From Alisma plantago-aquatica (lineage: Eukaryota > Streptophyta > Magnoliopsida > Alismatales > Alismataceae), in contig OY856409.1 of assembly GCA_963693085.1 (NCBI GenBank), forward strand, positions 294,600,058-294,664,057: DNA of 64,000 bases, written 5' to 3'. Shown here one piece after another: positions 13,677 through 25,999 of this stretch; the first letter of the stretch is position 1, and each line of letters opens with the position of its first letter. Under the pieces are notes generated by a model. It saw only the letters and a list, made by a program, of their open reading frames with translations, was not told the DNA's origin and made no database searches. The translations under genes and the position numbers were made by a program.

Positions 13677-14400
13677 CCACTAGCCTTAACTGCACGCTTT
13701 GTCCTCACTCACGTGCAAGCCAAGACAAACTTCCCGACTGGTCACCCATCCTAGTACTACTCTAGGCTGAGCATTCTTAACCACATAGTTCTTGAGTGAT
13801 GAGCTCCCTAAAAAGGAGGTGCACCTTGGTGATATGGGTAATCCAATCATTCCTTTTAAGTTCATTTTATCCAAGGCCTCAAATGCTAGGATGTTACAAT
13901 CTCCCCCACTTAGCCTCTTTGCGTCCCTATCAAGGCTCAACCATAAGGCCTGATAATCATTCCCTATTTTAGTGCAAACCTAACATGGCCCATGGACACC
14001 CAACTCCTGATTACGGCTACCAGTGCAAGGGTGGCTACATCACCATGGATAGCCTTTTCCAACATGTATGGACCACACAAATCAACACTTACATGCCATA
14101 TGCCCATGAGGGCCCCACTTACTGGAAGGGTTTTGTCTACCATTTGTAATGCTTGGGCCCACTACCCAAGGCTCTAGCAGAGTTTTAGGAATGACGACTG
14201 GCCCCACATACCACCACTAGCCTTGACTGTGCACTTTGTTCTCACTCATGCGTAAGCCAGGAGAAACTTCTTGACTGGTCACCCACATAGTTCTTTAGTG
14301 ACGAGCTCCCTGAAAAGGAGGTGCACCTTGGTGATATGCGTAGTCTAATCATTCCTTTTAAGACCATTTTATCCAAGGCCTCAAATCCTGGGATGTTACA
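13677..14400 (-). mobile_element. Cassandra-like TRIM (5S-derived LTRs)
   Basis: Two direct repeats (13677-13898 and 14214-14400) flank a short non-coding interior. On the minus strand each starts TGTAACATCC, and the left one is preceded by the purine tract AAGTGGGGGAGA. The minus strand of the left LTR contains GAGTAGTACTAGGATGGG, then TGACC and CGGGAAG, which matches the 3' half of plant 5S rRNA including the internal promoter C-box; GTTAAG precedes it. 5S-derived LTRs are the hallmark of Cassandra TRIMs. The right LTR lacks about 34 bp, including this core. The TRIM sits inside the copia pol region, splitting the acidic linker (EEEKEEEK) from the TPHFVKQHPKDL segment. No clean TSD was found. 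Confidence 0.75.
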
Positions 14401-15785
14401 CTTTTCTTCTTCTTTCTCTTCTTCATCAACTATAACCTCTTTTCCTTTGTCAAAAATGTTGAGCTCTTTCAAGTGAGGGTTCACCTCATCTACGTCATCA
14501 TTCACAATATTCTTGGAAATATAGGGGTTAGTTTCAACAAATTAACATTGATAGATTCTTAAACTTTAGACAATTCAATGTTAAACACTCTATAAGCCTT
14601 GTTAGTAGTGTTATATCCAAGAAAAAAATCCTTGTAAGATTTCACATCAAACTTGTTGAGGGAATACTTGGTGTTCAAAACAAAGCAAGGACAACCAAAA
14701 GAACAAAAGTAATTGATGGAGGGCTTTCTATCATGCCATAACTCATAGGGGGTTTTCTTTAAAGATGAATGAGTGAAACCCAATTTTGCACAAAACATGA
14801 AGTGCTAGTAGCTTTGACCCAAAACTTCTTTGGAGTGTCATACTCTAGAAGCAAGTCCTATCCATTTCCTGTAGCGACCTATTCTTTATCTCTACAACCT
14901 TATTTTTTGAGGTGTTTGAGGTGAAAAAAAGTTATGTACATACCCATATTCCTCACAAAAACATTCAAACAAGTCATTTTCAAATTCTCCCCCATGGTCA
15001 CTACGGTTAGAGACGATATGATAAGAAGCTTCATTTTCAACCCGTTTAAAAAAAGTCAAGAAAACATCACGAGTTCACTTTTTTAAACAAGAAAGAAGCA
15101 TCAAGTAAAGCAAGAAAAGTCATCGACAATCACAAGGACAAACTTGCTACCACAAAAGGATTGAGTCCTCATTGGTTCAAATAGATCAATGTGAAGAAGT
15201 TCAAGAGCTCTCTTGGTACTAAGGACTCCTTTGGATTTAAAGGAGGTTTTCATTTGCTTTCCTTGGGTACAAGGTTGGCATTCCTCATCCTTCTCAAGAT
15301 TCAATTTTGGAAGTCCTTTGACCAAATACTTTTTGCTCAACTTCTTCAACTAATGCGTATTTACATGACCAACCCTACGGTGCCACAAAGAAATATCATT
15401 TGAATTGACAACAAGAGATCTAACAACAATAGGCTTAATAGAGTCAATAAAAATAACATACATATTACCATTTCTAGTTCCCGTATATATAACATTGCAG
15501 GAGAGGGAATCTAGAAGCAAGCATTCTAGTAAGGCAAAAAGAACAAGATATACATTATCACATAATTGACTAACAATAATTAAATTGTGATGTAAGACAT
15601 CCACAAGAAGAACATTCTTAAAGCATAGTAAATCACCTACATCACCCTCACCTATCACTTTACCTTTTATATTGTCACCAAATGTCATCGATCCTCCTTT
15701 CTTCTTTGTGAATTGATTCAAGTGGTTGATTTCTCCTGTCATATGCTTTGAGCAACCACCATCAACAATCCATTTTCCTTTTACC
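14401..15785 (-). pseudogene. Copia protease-integrase region
   Basis: Minus-strand translation gives G-K-W-I-V-D-G-G-C-S-K-H-M-T-G at about 15780-15730. This is the protease active site, with the usual D-S/T-G changed to D-G-G. The GAG-pre-integrase motif L-W-H-R-R-V-G-H follows at about 15360, then C-x2-C-x-Q-G-K and ELLHIDLFEP with VIVDDFS. Next come N-R-S-D-H-G-G-E-F-E-N near 15010 and the C-terminal KTPYELWHDRKPS (14798-14559). Stops interrupt at 15350, 15101 and 14559. The acidic frame DKGKEVIVDEEEKEEEK near 14410-14470 is the integrase-RT linker. Confidence 0.85.
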
Positions 15786-15814
15786 TACAAGAAAGGAAGA
15801 TGTCAGTGCCCAAT

Positions 15815-16705
15815 TCAAACCTTGGGATCTAGTGTTACCTTGGGGACCCATTTCATCTTTGGGTTGCTCCCCTTCTCTCTATAAGGACAGTAAGTAGAGT
15901 AATGGTCATTACTCCTGTAATGCACACAAACCATATTGTTCTTAGAGTCGGATGACTCTCCATGGATAATAGGAAGTTCCTTGATCTTTTTCTTACCCTT
16001 ACCCTTTCTCTTGCTCATTGGAGTTCCCCCTACATATCCCAAACCACTAATACCAATTTGTTTGGTAGAGTGATCTAGAACTTCATTGAAGAATTTTCCC
16101 TTTAAGGAATTTCTGCAAGGAAGCTAAAAGTTTGTGATTATCATCACTAAGAGTAATGACAGTAGAAAGTAAGATATCGAGATCATCTTGTGCATGACGT
16201 AAGTATGCCTTCAAACATAGGGCTTTAGTATGATAAGAATCTTTATGAAGAGTAATGCTAGCTACCTCATTACTAGGAAAAAGAGGTCTAGAAGAAAGAT
16301 AATTTATTTGAGCAAGAAATCTAGAATTTTTAGTTCTAAGCATGATAAGTTCATCAAGATAAATTCTATTTTCATCTTTAATAGCATCACAAGCATGTTT
16401 AAGATCATTGTATTTAATAACAAGTTTATCATTACCGGTTCTAATCAAGACTTTTTCATTGAGCATATTTTGGTTTTCATCTTTGAGTTTTTCTATGCTC
16501 TTAAGATAAACTCCATTTTTTCTTCAAATCCATTGTATTGGAGCTCAAGATCAAGAGGCCATTGCAAAGAATCAATGTTATGAAGATGAACTTTTTCATT
16601 TTCCTCATGAAACTCAATCTTAGCATACAAATCATCTATGATCTTCCCTAAACTCTTCTTCTTGGATTTGCAATTGGAATAAGAAGAGCATGAAGTATTA
16701 AGCAT
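15815..16705 (-). pseudogene. Copia gag C-terminal part: coiled-coil and second zinc knuckle
   Basis: Minus-strand frames 16705-16493 and 16466-16083 are rich in heptad-like Leu/Ile/Lys/Glu (for example DDLYAKIEFHEENEKVHL). The frame 16042-15815 is basic (KRKGKGKKKIKE) and contains C-V-H-Y-x4-H-x4-C, a CCHC-like knuckle whose second Cys is Tyr. An extended gag with coiled coil and a second knuckle before the protease is common in Sireviruses. The frames do not join without shifts. Confidence 0.6.
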
Positions 16706-16739
16706 ATCAATGAGATTTCTTTAGATAATTCATGCAAGA

Positions 16740-17846
16740 TCACCTCACTCACCTCACTAATGTATTTACTAGTAGATGGCATGAGTGCAAGGTGGCATTC
16801 TCCCTCATTGGAGATGGAATCCCTAGAAGATCATTCCTCCCATGCAACATGGGTTGCATCTTTGATCTTCTTGTCATTCCTCTTATACTTGCCTTCCTTC
16901 TGGTAGTCCTCCTTCTTCTTGTATCTTCTCTTGTGGTAGGAATTCTTGGCCTTGAGGCACTCATTCTTGTAGTGTCCCTTTTTTCCACATTCATAGCACC
17001 TTGGAGTAGAGGAGGAGGAAGACTTTCCCTTGAAGTGATTTCCCTTGGAGTAATTTGCTTCATGGTCACTAAGGGCTTCATCTTCACTTGAGGCAGGGGG
17101 AGAGGACCGGAAAGCAAGTTGTTCTTGGAGAATCATTGCCTCCACTTGCGCTTTGAAGGCATAGTCTTTGATCTTCTTTGATTCCTTCTCTTCTTGCTTT
17201 TCATCTTCTTCTTGCTTGTCAAGTCTTGTCTGACGAGCTTGAAGGTTGCCAATGAGCTCTTCAGTGGCTATGTCACCAAGGATTCTAACTTCTTCAATGG
17301 AGTCCACCTTGGATTACCATATCTTGGGGAGAGACCTTAGAATCTTGGAGCTTATGGTCCCTCTACCTGTGGTGAGGCCCAAAGAAGCAAGTTCATTGAT
17401 GATGGTGTTGAGCCTTGTGTACATCTCCACCACTTTCTCCTTCTTGTCCATCTTGAACTTTTTAAGGAGACCCTTGAGCATGTAGATCTTAGACTCTTTG
17501 ACTTGCTTTGTGCCCTCATATGTGATGCACAACTTGTTCCATATCTCATGTGCTATGACCCAAGAGGATATCCGGTTGAACTCATAGGGAGTGGGGGCAT
17601 CATAGATGATGCGTATAGGCTTTGCATTGAGCTGCACCTTCTTGAGTGTAGCTTCATCCTGAGTTGCTACATCCCTACCAACTCCTTGTAGGGGATGATG
17701 AAGACTTCCCACATGACGTAGCTCATCCCTTGAAGGTAGAACTGCATCTTACTCTTCCAATACAGGGTGTTTGTGCCGTCGAAGATTAGGGATCTCACGG
17801 AGAAACCAACTTCCAAGTTTAGAGACCCAAGGAGGTTGTCACCCAT
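16740..17846 (-). pseudogene. Copia gag, N-terminal and nucleocapsid part
   Basis: The start is taken at MGDNLLGSLN (ATG at 17846), close to the primer-binding site. It continues into F-D-G-T-N-T-L-Y-W-K-S-K-M, the usual copia gag opening, then the frame 17712-17314 with AHEIWNKLCITYEGTKQVKE and KMDKKEKVVEMYTRLN (UBN2/gag capsid). After a stop at 17314 the frame 17307-16831 carries the zinc knuckle CYECGKKGHYKNEC at about 16957-16998. Breaks lie at 17667 and 17314. Confidence 0.85.
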
Positions 17847-17882
17847 CTTCTTGTCCTGTAGGAGATTTTTCAGAGAAGACTG

Positions 17883-17896
17883 TGGCTCTAATACCT
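17883..17896 (-). other. Primer-binding site of the copia element
   Basis: The minus strand reads AGGTATTAGAGCCA just inside the right LTR. It resembles the complement of initiator tRNA-Met 3' end (TGGTATCAGAGC) with mismatches. Confidence 0.7.
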
Positions 17897-17897
17897 C

Positions 17898-19206
17898 TTG
17901 TTGGATCAATGGGATATATAGGGGATGGTGAATAGATCTAAATACACCTGCACACATTTTTTTAGACCTTCAAGTTACTACAAGATATGGGATTTGCAAA
18001 TATTGAATTTTTAGTGCAACTAAGCATACATAGAAAGGATGAGAAAGTTTGAAAAAACACAAGAACAAGCTATGTAGAGTGGTTCCAATCCCCAAACTAG
18101 GATAAAGCCAGTCCACTACCTAGAGAGGTCAAGTTCTAGGATTTTTCAACCCATGTATGTTTATATTCCATTATAAGACATACAAGATGACCATCCTTTT
18201 CCTAGGATAAGGATACCCAGCCTCCTTTTTAAGGACCAAAATAATCCAATAAACCAACCAAGCACTTACCTATCCTTTGAGCTAGAGTCTTCTACCTCTA
18301 CAAGGTCTTACCCACTCTTGCAAGCAGTTGGACACCTTCACCAAGGAGATCCCCTTCTTGCAATGAATCTTTTACCTTGAAGGATTTACCCAATCTACTC
18401 CTAGATCTTCAGCGTTGACCTTCTCCTTCACCTTGGAGAATCTTTGCACTGTCTCATTCACTTGGAGAATCTTTCACCAACTTGATCTTGAAGAAAGGGG
18501 TTGGGAAAACGGAAGCTTTGAGAGCTTTAAAAGTTTACAATGAAGTAGCTCTCTTACATAGAACCTATCTCACTCATATGGATGTTTTGATTTGCAAACA
18601 AAAGAGATAAAGGGGCTTAAGTGGACTGGATGCACTCAACTATTCTAGGAGCTTGAATCTCATAAGGAGAAACCTTGGAATGAACTCTAAGAGGTCCTAT
18701 TTATACTTGGGGGTGTCCACTAGAGGCTAGGAGCACTAAAGAACATTTTCTATCTATTTTGGGTGTTGTAACAGATATAATTTCGAGTTTTGCAACACTC
18801 TAACAGCTAGAGTCACTTTTTCTACAATTCCCGTACAGTGCATTCGGTCGAGTTTTAATAAAGATAACTCGATCGATAAAACACTCTATGATGTATTTTG
18901 GAAAATTTCATTAGAGTGATGAGATGTTTGAATTAAGAGCTCTCGATCTTTTCTCATCTTAGTTACAAGTAATAACATCAATACAAATGTCTACAAGAAT
19001 CATCCTAAAGGTTTTAGGACGTTTTCCATAAAAGTGCATTTGCGTTGCTTTTTTACTTGAATTGATCAAGCTAGGGCTTGATTGAATTGATCATTTTCAT
19101 GTACCTAATACCTGAAATCAATCTCAAGTAGACATATTAGATACATATGAATGGAATGGTTAAGTTGTTATCAAAATATGGACAATGTATAACTCTCAGG
19201 TCAATA
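17898..19206 (-). repeat. 5' LTR of the copia element
   Basis: Matches the left LTR (7846-9347) and is 193 bp shorter because of one internal deletion at about 18870. It ends GGTCAATA and is followed by the TSD GTTA at 19207-19210. Confidence 0.85.
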
Positions 19207-19389
19207 GTTAACACACATATAGGTCATTATGTTTATCTAAATTGTAGATTATAGAACCTTATGCCACTTAATATTTTATATGCATTAATAATATTTTTAA
19301 GGTATAAATTTATCTTTGTTTGGTCAAAACTAAGAAACCAAGCTTACTAACATGGAATCAGGTAAGATTCTATGTTTTGGTATGTCACA
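19207..19389 (-). repeat. Repeat copy A, right part of its 3' LTR
   Basis: Matches 53820-54001 of copy B, for example GGTCAAAACTAAG and the terminal GGTATGTCACA. On the minus strand this is an LTR start (TGTGACATACC) preceded by a polypurine-like CCTTTTAAGAGGTGGAGTG. Confidence 0.6.
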
Positions 19390-20285
19390 ACACTCCACCT
19401 CTTAAAAGGATTATCAACTACCTACTCTCCACTGCTTAAAAGGTTTAACCTAATAAGTCAAACTAAACACCACCAAGGTATTAGGGTTACCGTTGGATCT
19501 TTTAGTTATGAATATTTTAGATGTTGATGTTGTTCATAGGTCATGCTACCAACTAACATGTCATATCCACCTAGGGTTGAATTTTAGGTCCTTGTGTAAC
19601 TATTATAACAACCCAAAAGTTCACATCTCAAAACTAAAGATTCACGTAGTATAACTAACTACACCCTAGAGGGGTTAAGAGGGTAGGTTCACCACACCAA
19701 TCATGCTACATATTCCTAGTCACCACTTCATATTAAAAACTAGGACTGATATTTCTATTCTAACTAATTCTAGGGTTTCACTTCCAAACCATAGAAATAT
19801 CTTCATTGTGACTTAGTAAAAAGAGCTCCATAAAATCTAGTTGATTATTTTCTATTGTACATATAGTATTAAATGAAAAATAATTTGAAGTAAACATTTG
19901 AAATATAAAACTCAAGACATGGCCCAAAATAAAAGGGAGAACCAAGTCACAATTTTCCAGTTAAGATCTCATTGTCAACCACTTTTTCATTCTTATGCCA
20001 AAAACCACCCTAGTGTTAAATATTTATATACAATGAGATATGTCACCACCAACCTATGTTTTAGGGTAAGAGCACCTAAATACTCATGCAGTAGAGTTTA
20101 CTAATAATAGTTATTATGTGTACTTCATGTAATTATAAATTGACTTTTCATCATCTCATGAATAACATAGGTCAATACTATGGCATATATCTCACTTAGA
20201 GGGTGACTATGTTAGGCAAGTATTCTAATTAGGGAGATAAACTTGAAATAGTTAGAATGTGACTACTACGACTCTAATACCATCT
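19390..20285 (-). mobile_element. Copy A interior: about 0.9 kb, non-coding
   Basis: Minus-strand interior between the polypurine tract at about 19390-19412 and a primer-binding site at 20270-20282. No gag or pol motif is visible; the frame 19898-20104 is not supported as coding. Copy B shares this interior (54002-54848). This looks like a non-autonomous LTR element with a very short interior. Confidence 0.5.
20270..20282 (-). other. Primer-binding site of copy A
   Basis: The minus strand reads TGGTATTAGAGTC, three bases after an LTR-like end CCCACTCCTTAGA. It is close to the initiator tRNA-Met complement, and almost the same arrangement occurs at 47411-47441 in the large derivative, so the two families are related. 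Confidence 0.6.
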
Positions 20286-21269
20286 TCTAAGGAGTGGGAC
20301 CCGAGAGTAGATCCACTCCTCATCAATTTGAGGAATAAATCCATCTAATCCAAAAACACTGAGAAGCATGCTGGAATAGGTGTAATTTTTTTTCAAAACT
20401 CAAGTTATGATAAACAAAATGACCAAATTAAGCAGCAGGATAATAAACCTTTACTACATTAAATTTATCAAGATCACAAAAGAATCTCCCATTAATGGGC
20501 TTACTTGAAAGAACAACTTCAGGATCTAAGTAGAGGGATATCCAAACTATCTCAAGTCTATCTCCCAAGATCAACTCCACTCACAGTACAAATACCACCT
20601 CTAACATCAATTAAAATAGACCGATGATGTGAGTTTTGTACAACCACCTAAGAGGGAGACACTATAAATAAGTGCCTATAGCATTGATTTTTTGTGGATG
20701 CATAAACTGACGACTCTGACCCAACCTCAGTTGCTATGATAAAAGAAATGGACACAAATAAGAAACTATGTCATAAGTTTTGGTGCAACAAATAATGTTG
20801 CACTGCTAAACCAGGTCACATTTTTATTTGATAAAGGCTTTTGCGTCGTCAATTTTATGTTCAAAAGGAAGATATAGACGTACTAAGTCATTGATTAGCA
20901 CAACCGTGCTGCCCAACATGACCATTTTAGGATAGTCCAAAAATGTTAGTTTGGTGGTCTACACTGACGCTACAATATGTTGATAATAGGATTGTGCTGC
21001 CAAAGATTATCATTTTATAATAGTCCTATAATGTTGATTTATGGCTTAAAACCAATGATTCAGACCTACAATGTTAGTTTTTTTTTCAAAAAATTTGATG
21101 AAACATTTATATATTTTTTAAATAGCAAGTCTATAGACCTGCTGTTTGGATATTCAATAGGATGCATAACATGTAGTTCATTAGAACTGTAGGTTCTATC
21201 ATGTGTTCAACTTAACAACACAAACCTATAATAACAAACACACAATCCACCCTCATTTAAAATCTATTC

Positions 21270-21475
21270 TCCAATTCTATCCTCATGACATGTACAAATA
21301 CAATTTTCCTTGTATTCATTCATGTTCACATTCATTCAGACACATGTATATAAACATCATTCATATATGCACCAATTCCATTCTCATGACATGTACAAAC
21401 ACAATTCTCATTGTATTCATTCATCTTCACATTCATTCACACACATGTATATATTAAGCATTCACATATGCACCA
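21270..21475 (+). repeat. 101-bp tandem duplication
   Basis: Two copies offset by 101 bp, for example CTCATGACATGTACAAA at 21282 and 21383, and CACATTCATTCA followed by CACATGTATAT in both. Confidence 0.85.
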
Positions 21476-22140
21476 CTAATTTACTCACATCAAATTTAAA
21501 GTTGCAAGAAGTCATAAGCACCACATGTATATAGAAATAATGACATCAAACTACAAAAAACTCATATTTTTCCCAATCAAATTCAAAGTTTACTTCCTTA
21601 ATGATTTGGAATTTAGGTAAATACATAACAATTATTGTCTAAATCAAGTTAATTTAAGTCATTCATATCGATTCCATGTAATTAATTCTTAGGTGTGATT
21701 ATGTATCCATACAAGTTGAACAATGCACTCAAATATACAAGCACTTATATATGAATTTCAATTATAAAAGATAGTATACAATTATCACCTCTCCAATTGA
21801 TATCAATTTAGGTATCAAAACTTTAGCTACATTTCATCAAATTACACAAACAATTATATTTAAAACCCTAGTTACATTTAATCAAATTACATAAAAAATA
21901 TAGCTAAACAAAAAAACAAAAATATCTTGATCTGAAACTCCAACAACAAGAACAACTCTGGAAGGACAACATCATCAACAACATGATGACCACTCCATTG
22001 GTAACAATGATAATGGACAATGGTGCAGCAATGTCAACGGAAAACAACAGGGCAGCAACAACTCTGGCAACAACAGTAGTCGTTGCGACGATGACAACTG
22101 ATCAAGGTGCAACCGTAGCTGAAGAGACGATATAGCAACA

Positions 22141-22510
22141 ACTACAATATGCGACGTTACCGGTGCTATGAAGTGAAGTTAGTCGCCATTTGATACTGGT
22201 GCTATGAAGTGAAGTGGGGCTATAAAACAGAGAATGGGGGAAATGGACATTTTACCGGTGCTATTAAGTGAAGTTAGTCGCCAGTTGATACATAAAAACT
22301 GACGACTAAGATATATATGTCAATTATGGAGAGTCAAAATGACGACTAAGTAAGTACTTAGATGTTGGTTCAGAAACAAACACCAATGACAGAGACCCTT
22401 ATCCAAACAAAAAAAAAATTGACCTCAATTTGGACTTTGATGTCGCTTTATTCTGTGAAAATCAATGACTAAGTACTTAGACGTCAGTTCTTCATTAAAA
22501 GTTGATGATC
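22141..22510. repeat. Clustered short repeats, possible DNA-transposon end
   Basis: Three copies of ACCGGTGCTATGAAGTGAAGT-like sequence (about 22157, 22196, 22255) and GTTAGTCGCC twice, followed by AAAACTGACGACTAAG words and two CTAAGTACTTAG palindromes. The left side at 20700-20960 has related AAACTGACGACT words. I could not define terminal inverted repeats. Confidence 0.35.
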
Positions 22511-24756
22511 GAGACCCATATCTAAATAAAAAAAGTCAACCTCAGTAAGGACATAGTCATCAATTTTCTTGATCAAACTGACACTAGAGAGCAATTTGGG
22601 GGGGGGGGCATAATATATTCATGGGGATGTGGCGCAAATCCTCTATTTTCGGTTTCTTTACTGTATACCAACACCATTTATACAACTTTTTCACTTGTAT
22701 AAGACGTACAAAGTCAGTTTCACTAATGCCAAAATGACGCCAGAAGTATTTTGGAGGAATAATTATTTTGTGCAAAGGTGTTTGTCACCGGTTCATAGGA
22801 AATTGACACTAATATTAAAAATTTTGGAGGATTTTTTTTCCCTAAAAATGTATTTTGTGGGTTATCTAAGATGTCAATTTTTATAATAGATAACTGACGT
22901 TATAGAAACAATGGTACGTGTGTCTTTTTTAAATTGGCATGACTTGACCAATGGTGATGTTTGTGCTCAAGAACCGGTGGTGTTTAGTTTATGGTGTCAT
23001 TTTGTTTTAGAACCAAGGTTAGGAAAAGTGACATTAGAGGTCAGAAATGTACTAGTGACTACGTCAGGTTTGTGTCATCTGTCAAGTTTTCTATTTCATT
23101 CACCTAGGAGTTGGAAGCATACCCCACAAGAGAAGACAAATATATTTTTTAAGCAAAAAAGTTGGCATATCCCTATAAATATGGATTGAGCATCTTTAGT
23201 AAAAAGGACATCAAACATAATATGGCTTCCCATCCAAGAGGAAAAGTAATCAAAGTACCATTCAAGTGGATATCAAAAGAATATGAATTTCAATAAGATG
23301 ATAAACAATACCCACACGTGCCATTGAACATAATTAAGATGTGCCACAAAAGCACACGTAAAGGTTTTAGCACACATAAACCATCATCAATAATAATCAA
23401 CATGCATGCATGTGAGATAAATGCATCACTTTGTAAATATGAAGTCAACGATGGTTAGGATATAAACCCATAACTGGATAGAGAACAACATACTTCTAGA
23501 CTCCCAAAAACATAATATTGGGTGGAAAGGAGCACTCTGGGTGGAAAGGTGAGCCCATATATATAATACGAGTGGAAAGGCACACTCAGCAGGGAATAAA
23601 AGCCAAAAAAATCAAAGCATTATATAACTCTATGGCTACTGAGCCACAAAGCATTCATATTGTAGAGGCAAGTGAAAGTTTGATCGTATGAAAAAATTAA
23701 TAAGATTTCCATCACATAAATAGAAATATGAAACATACACCACATAAGTGGGTAAAATAGTTCATATCCACAATCATGGTTTCATCATGAAGTAAAGTTC
23801 AATTTACAGTGAATAAGAAAATCCAACAAAAGATTCATGTCATTTAACTCACATGAGTCAACCTCTTATAGGAGAGAGAGAGAAAAGTCTATAGAGTATT
23901 GTCTCCCAAATGACCAAGAGAGTGATAATTGTGGGTAATTTTTCAATATAGAAGTAAGGGATGCAACATACCTCGGATAGAGTCTAGACATATCCATGGT
24001 TAGTTCTAGTTCCACGTCTAACTCACAATCCACCTAATAACATCATATATGCAATCAGGGTTGAGTTCATATTAATAAGATAAACTGTAAAAATTCATCT
24101 TTTATTACCAATGAATTAGGGTATGAAAAAGCATACCATCCTGTGAATTATGTTTTCCTAAATTTTTACAATAACTTTTATATGTTTTTTGACTTATAGA
24201 TTATTAGATATGAATCTTAAAAAATCTATTCAATTAGAATAAAATCCACAAAATCACATATGTATTAAATTAGAACTAGACTATAAAACCTATATGACTG
24301 GATGGGGACAAATCCCACGAGTAAAACATATATTATTTCACTTTTTTGAGTTATAGATATATAGTTATGAATTATCCAAGTCAATGTATATATCTTGATT
24401 TTAAGATTGAATACTTGATCAAAACACATAACTGTCCGCAAATCATGCCCTTAACTATGCCACTATGACATGGCATTTCAGTAAAACATTGCTCAAAAAA
24501 TGCATGGAAAGAAAATTGAACACAGGGCAAAAAGACCATATTATCCCATATAAACATGAAAAAAATGGAATAAATGATGGCTAATCAGGGATTCCTACCC
24601 TCTATCTTCATTGGAGTGATCCACTTTAGAACTTTGCTACCCAAAATCCAGGATTCAAACCTCACCACACAATAGTTAGCACTATAGAGGACCTACCTTT
24701 TGAGTTCCCCAGGCCCTATTGGTTCTAGAAAGCTCAGAATTAGCTTGGGGGAAGAC

Positions 24757-25999
24757 CTGAAGCTCTAGGAGCCCATTCCAATAATATTGGCTGGGAGATG
24801 AACTTAGAACATGGATACATGTAAATAACGAGAACCAATGTGCCATACATGGCTAATGAGGTTGGAGCAATCATGCAAAATCAAACAAATTTGAAACGTG
24901 GGAAAAATACAATCAACACCCTGGTCTCAACATTGTCAGTCAACTACTAAAAAAGCACAAGATGAAGAATTAGATATCAATACCTACACAGTTTTGAAGC
25001 TAGACAGTGATGGTAGCAACCTCAAGAGGATCTTTAGAACTTGTTGGGGCTGTCCATGGTTCCCAAGAATTCCCCAAGCCTCATGCTGAGGAAATTGAGA
25101 TGGTCTGCTAAACTAGAGTTTGGGGTGATGATCTGGGAAAAGTCACAGTCAAAGGGGCCTGGAGATAAGTTACAAGGTTCTAGAAGATGGTGCTAGTGAA
25201 ACAAATTGAGTTTTCTTGGACAATACAAGAAATCTCAACTTGAGTAGCAACTTAAGGAGGGCCAGGTTGTATGCGACAAAGGCGAGGGTTTTATGGGAAA
25301 ATCTAGAAAGGGAAGAGGATATATAGGGTTCATATAAGCCATGGGAATCCACTCCTCCTTCGGAAATGAGATCTAAGGGCATCTGTAAAATCATCCAAGG
25401 GAGACCACAAAGGAAGAAAGGGGAGCTTAAAAATAGAGAGAGAGACTCCATATTTAGGATCAAACTAAGTGGAATTGCATAAGGAAAATGACAAAAGGAA
25501 AAATCTCAAATGAAGGTTGAGAGACAAGAGATATTCATAGCAAAGTCTGATGGGAACACCGTTTGCAAAAAAAAAACTCAGTTTCCCACCCAAGGTAGGA
25601 GACAAACTTTGACTCGCCTGATCAAAATCGGCCGACTATCAAGAGACTAAACATCAAAGCAGAATCAGAATCCAATAAGTTACCACATGACAGATGAATC
25701 AAGAGGAAATTTGAAATTGTAGGAAACTCTATGTTTTAATTACACACATTGAATATTAAGCATTTAAGGATTATTTTTCTTTCCTTATTTATTTGGGAGT
25801 TCAAACAAGATTCAATTAAAGCCAAAATTTTCAACTAAACTAGCTAGGATAAGTAAAATATAAATTAAGGATTTATTTCTACTTTTGAAGACATTTAATA
25901 ATTTAGTTAATATTTTGTGCCATATCTTGTATTTTCTTTCCTTCATGAAATTAGGATAGTTAGTATTTGTTCAAATAATGTGGAACTTGGCACCCAAGC
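24757..25999 (-). repeat. Repeat copy B, left arm
   Basis: Diverged copy of 6175-7436: shared order includes GATGAACTTAGAA, GCAATCATG with AAATCAAACAA, AGATGAAGAATTAGATAT, and ACTTGGCACCCAAGC at the right edge. It is cut after CAAGC (25995-25999) by the 27.4-kb insertion and resumes at 53391 with CAAGCTAATTGGG. Confidence 0.65.

Larger units (their letters stand above)
20286..24756. other. Degraded repeat DNA without supported genes
   Basis: The left edge is probably the 5' LTR of copy A, but I cannot find its far end. From about 20690 to 22910 short words such as ACTGACGACT, GACGACTAAG and the palindrome CTAAGTACTTAG recur, as in subterminal regions of DNA transposons. At 23520-23600 three near repeats of GGGTGGAAAGG with CACTC occur. 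Small open frames (for example 22911-23189) match nothing I recognise. Confidence 0.4.

Noticed and set aside
20661..20680. CACTATAAA as a possible CACTA left terminus
   Set aside because: No matching TTTATAGTG with flanking duplication was found on the right side.
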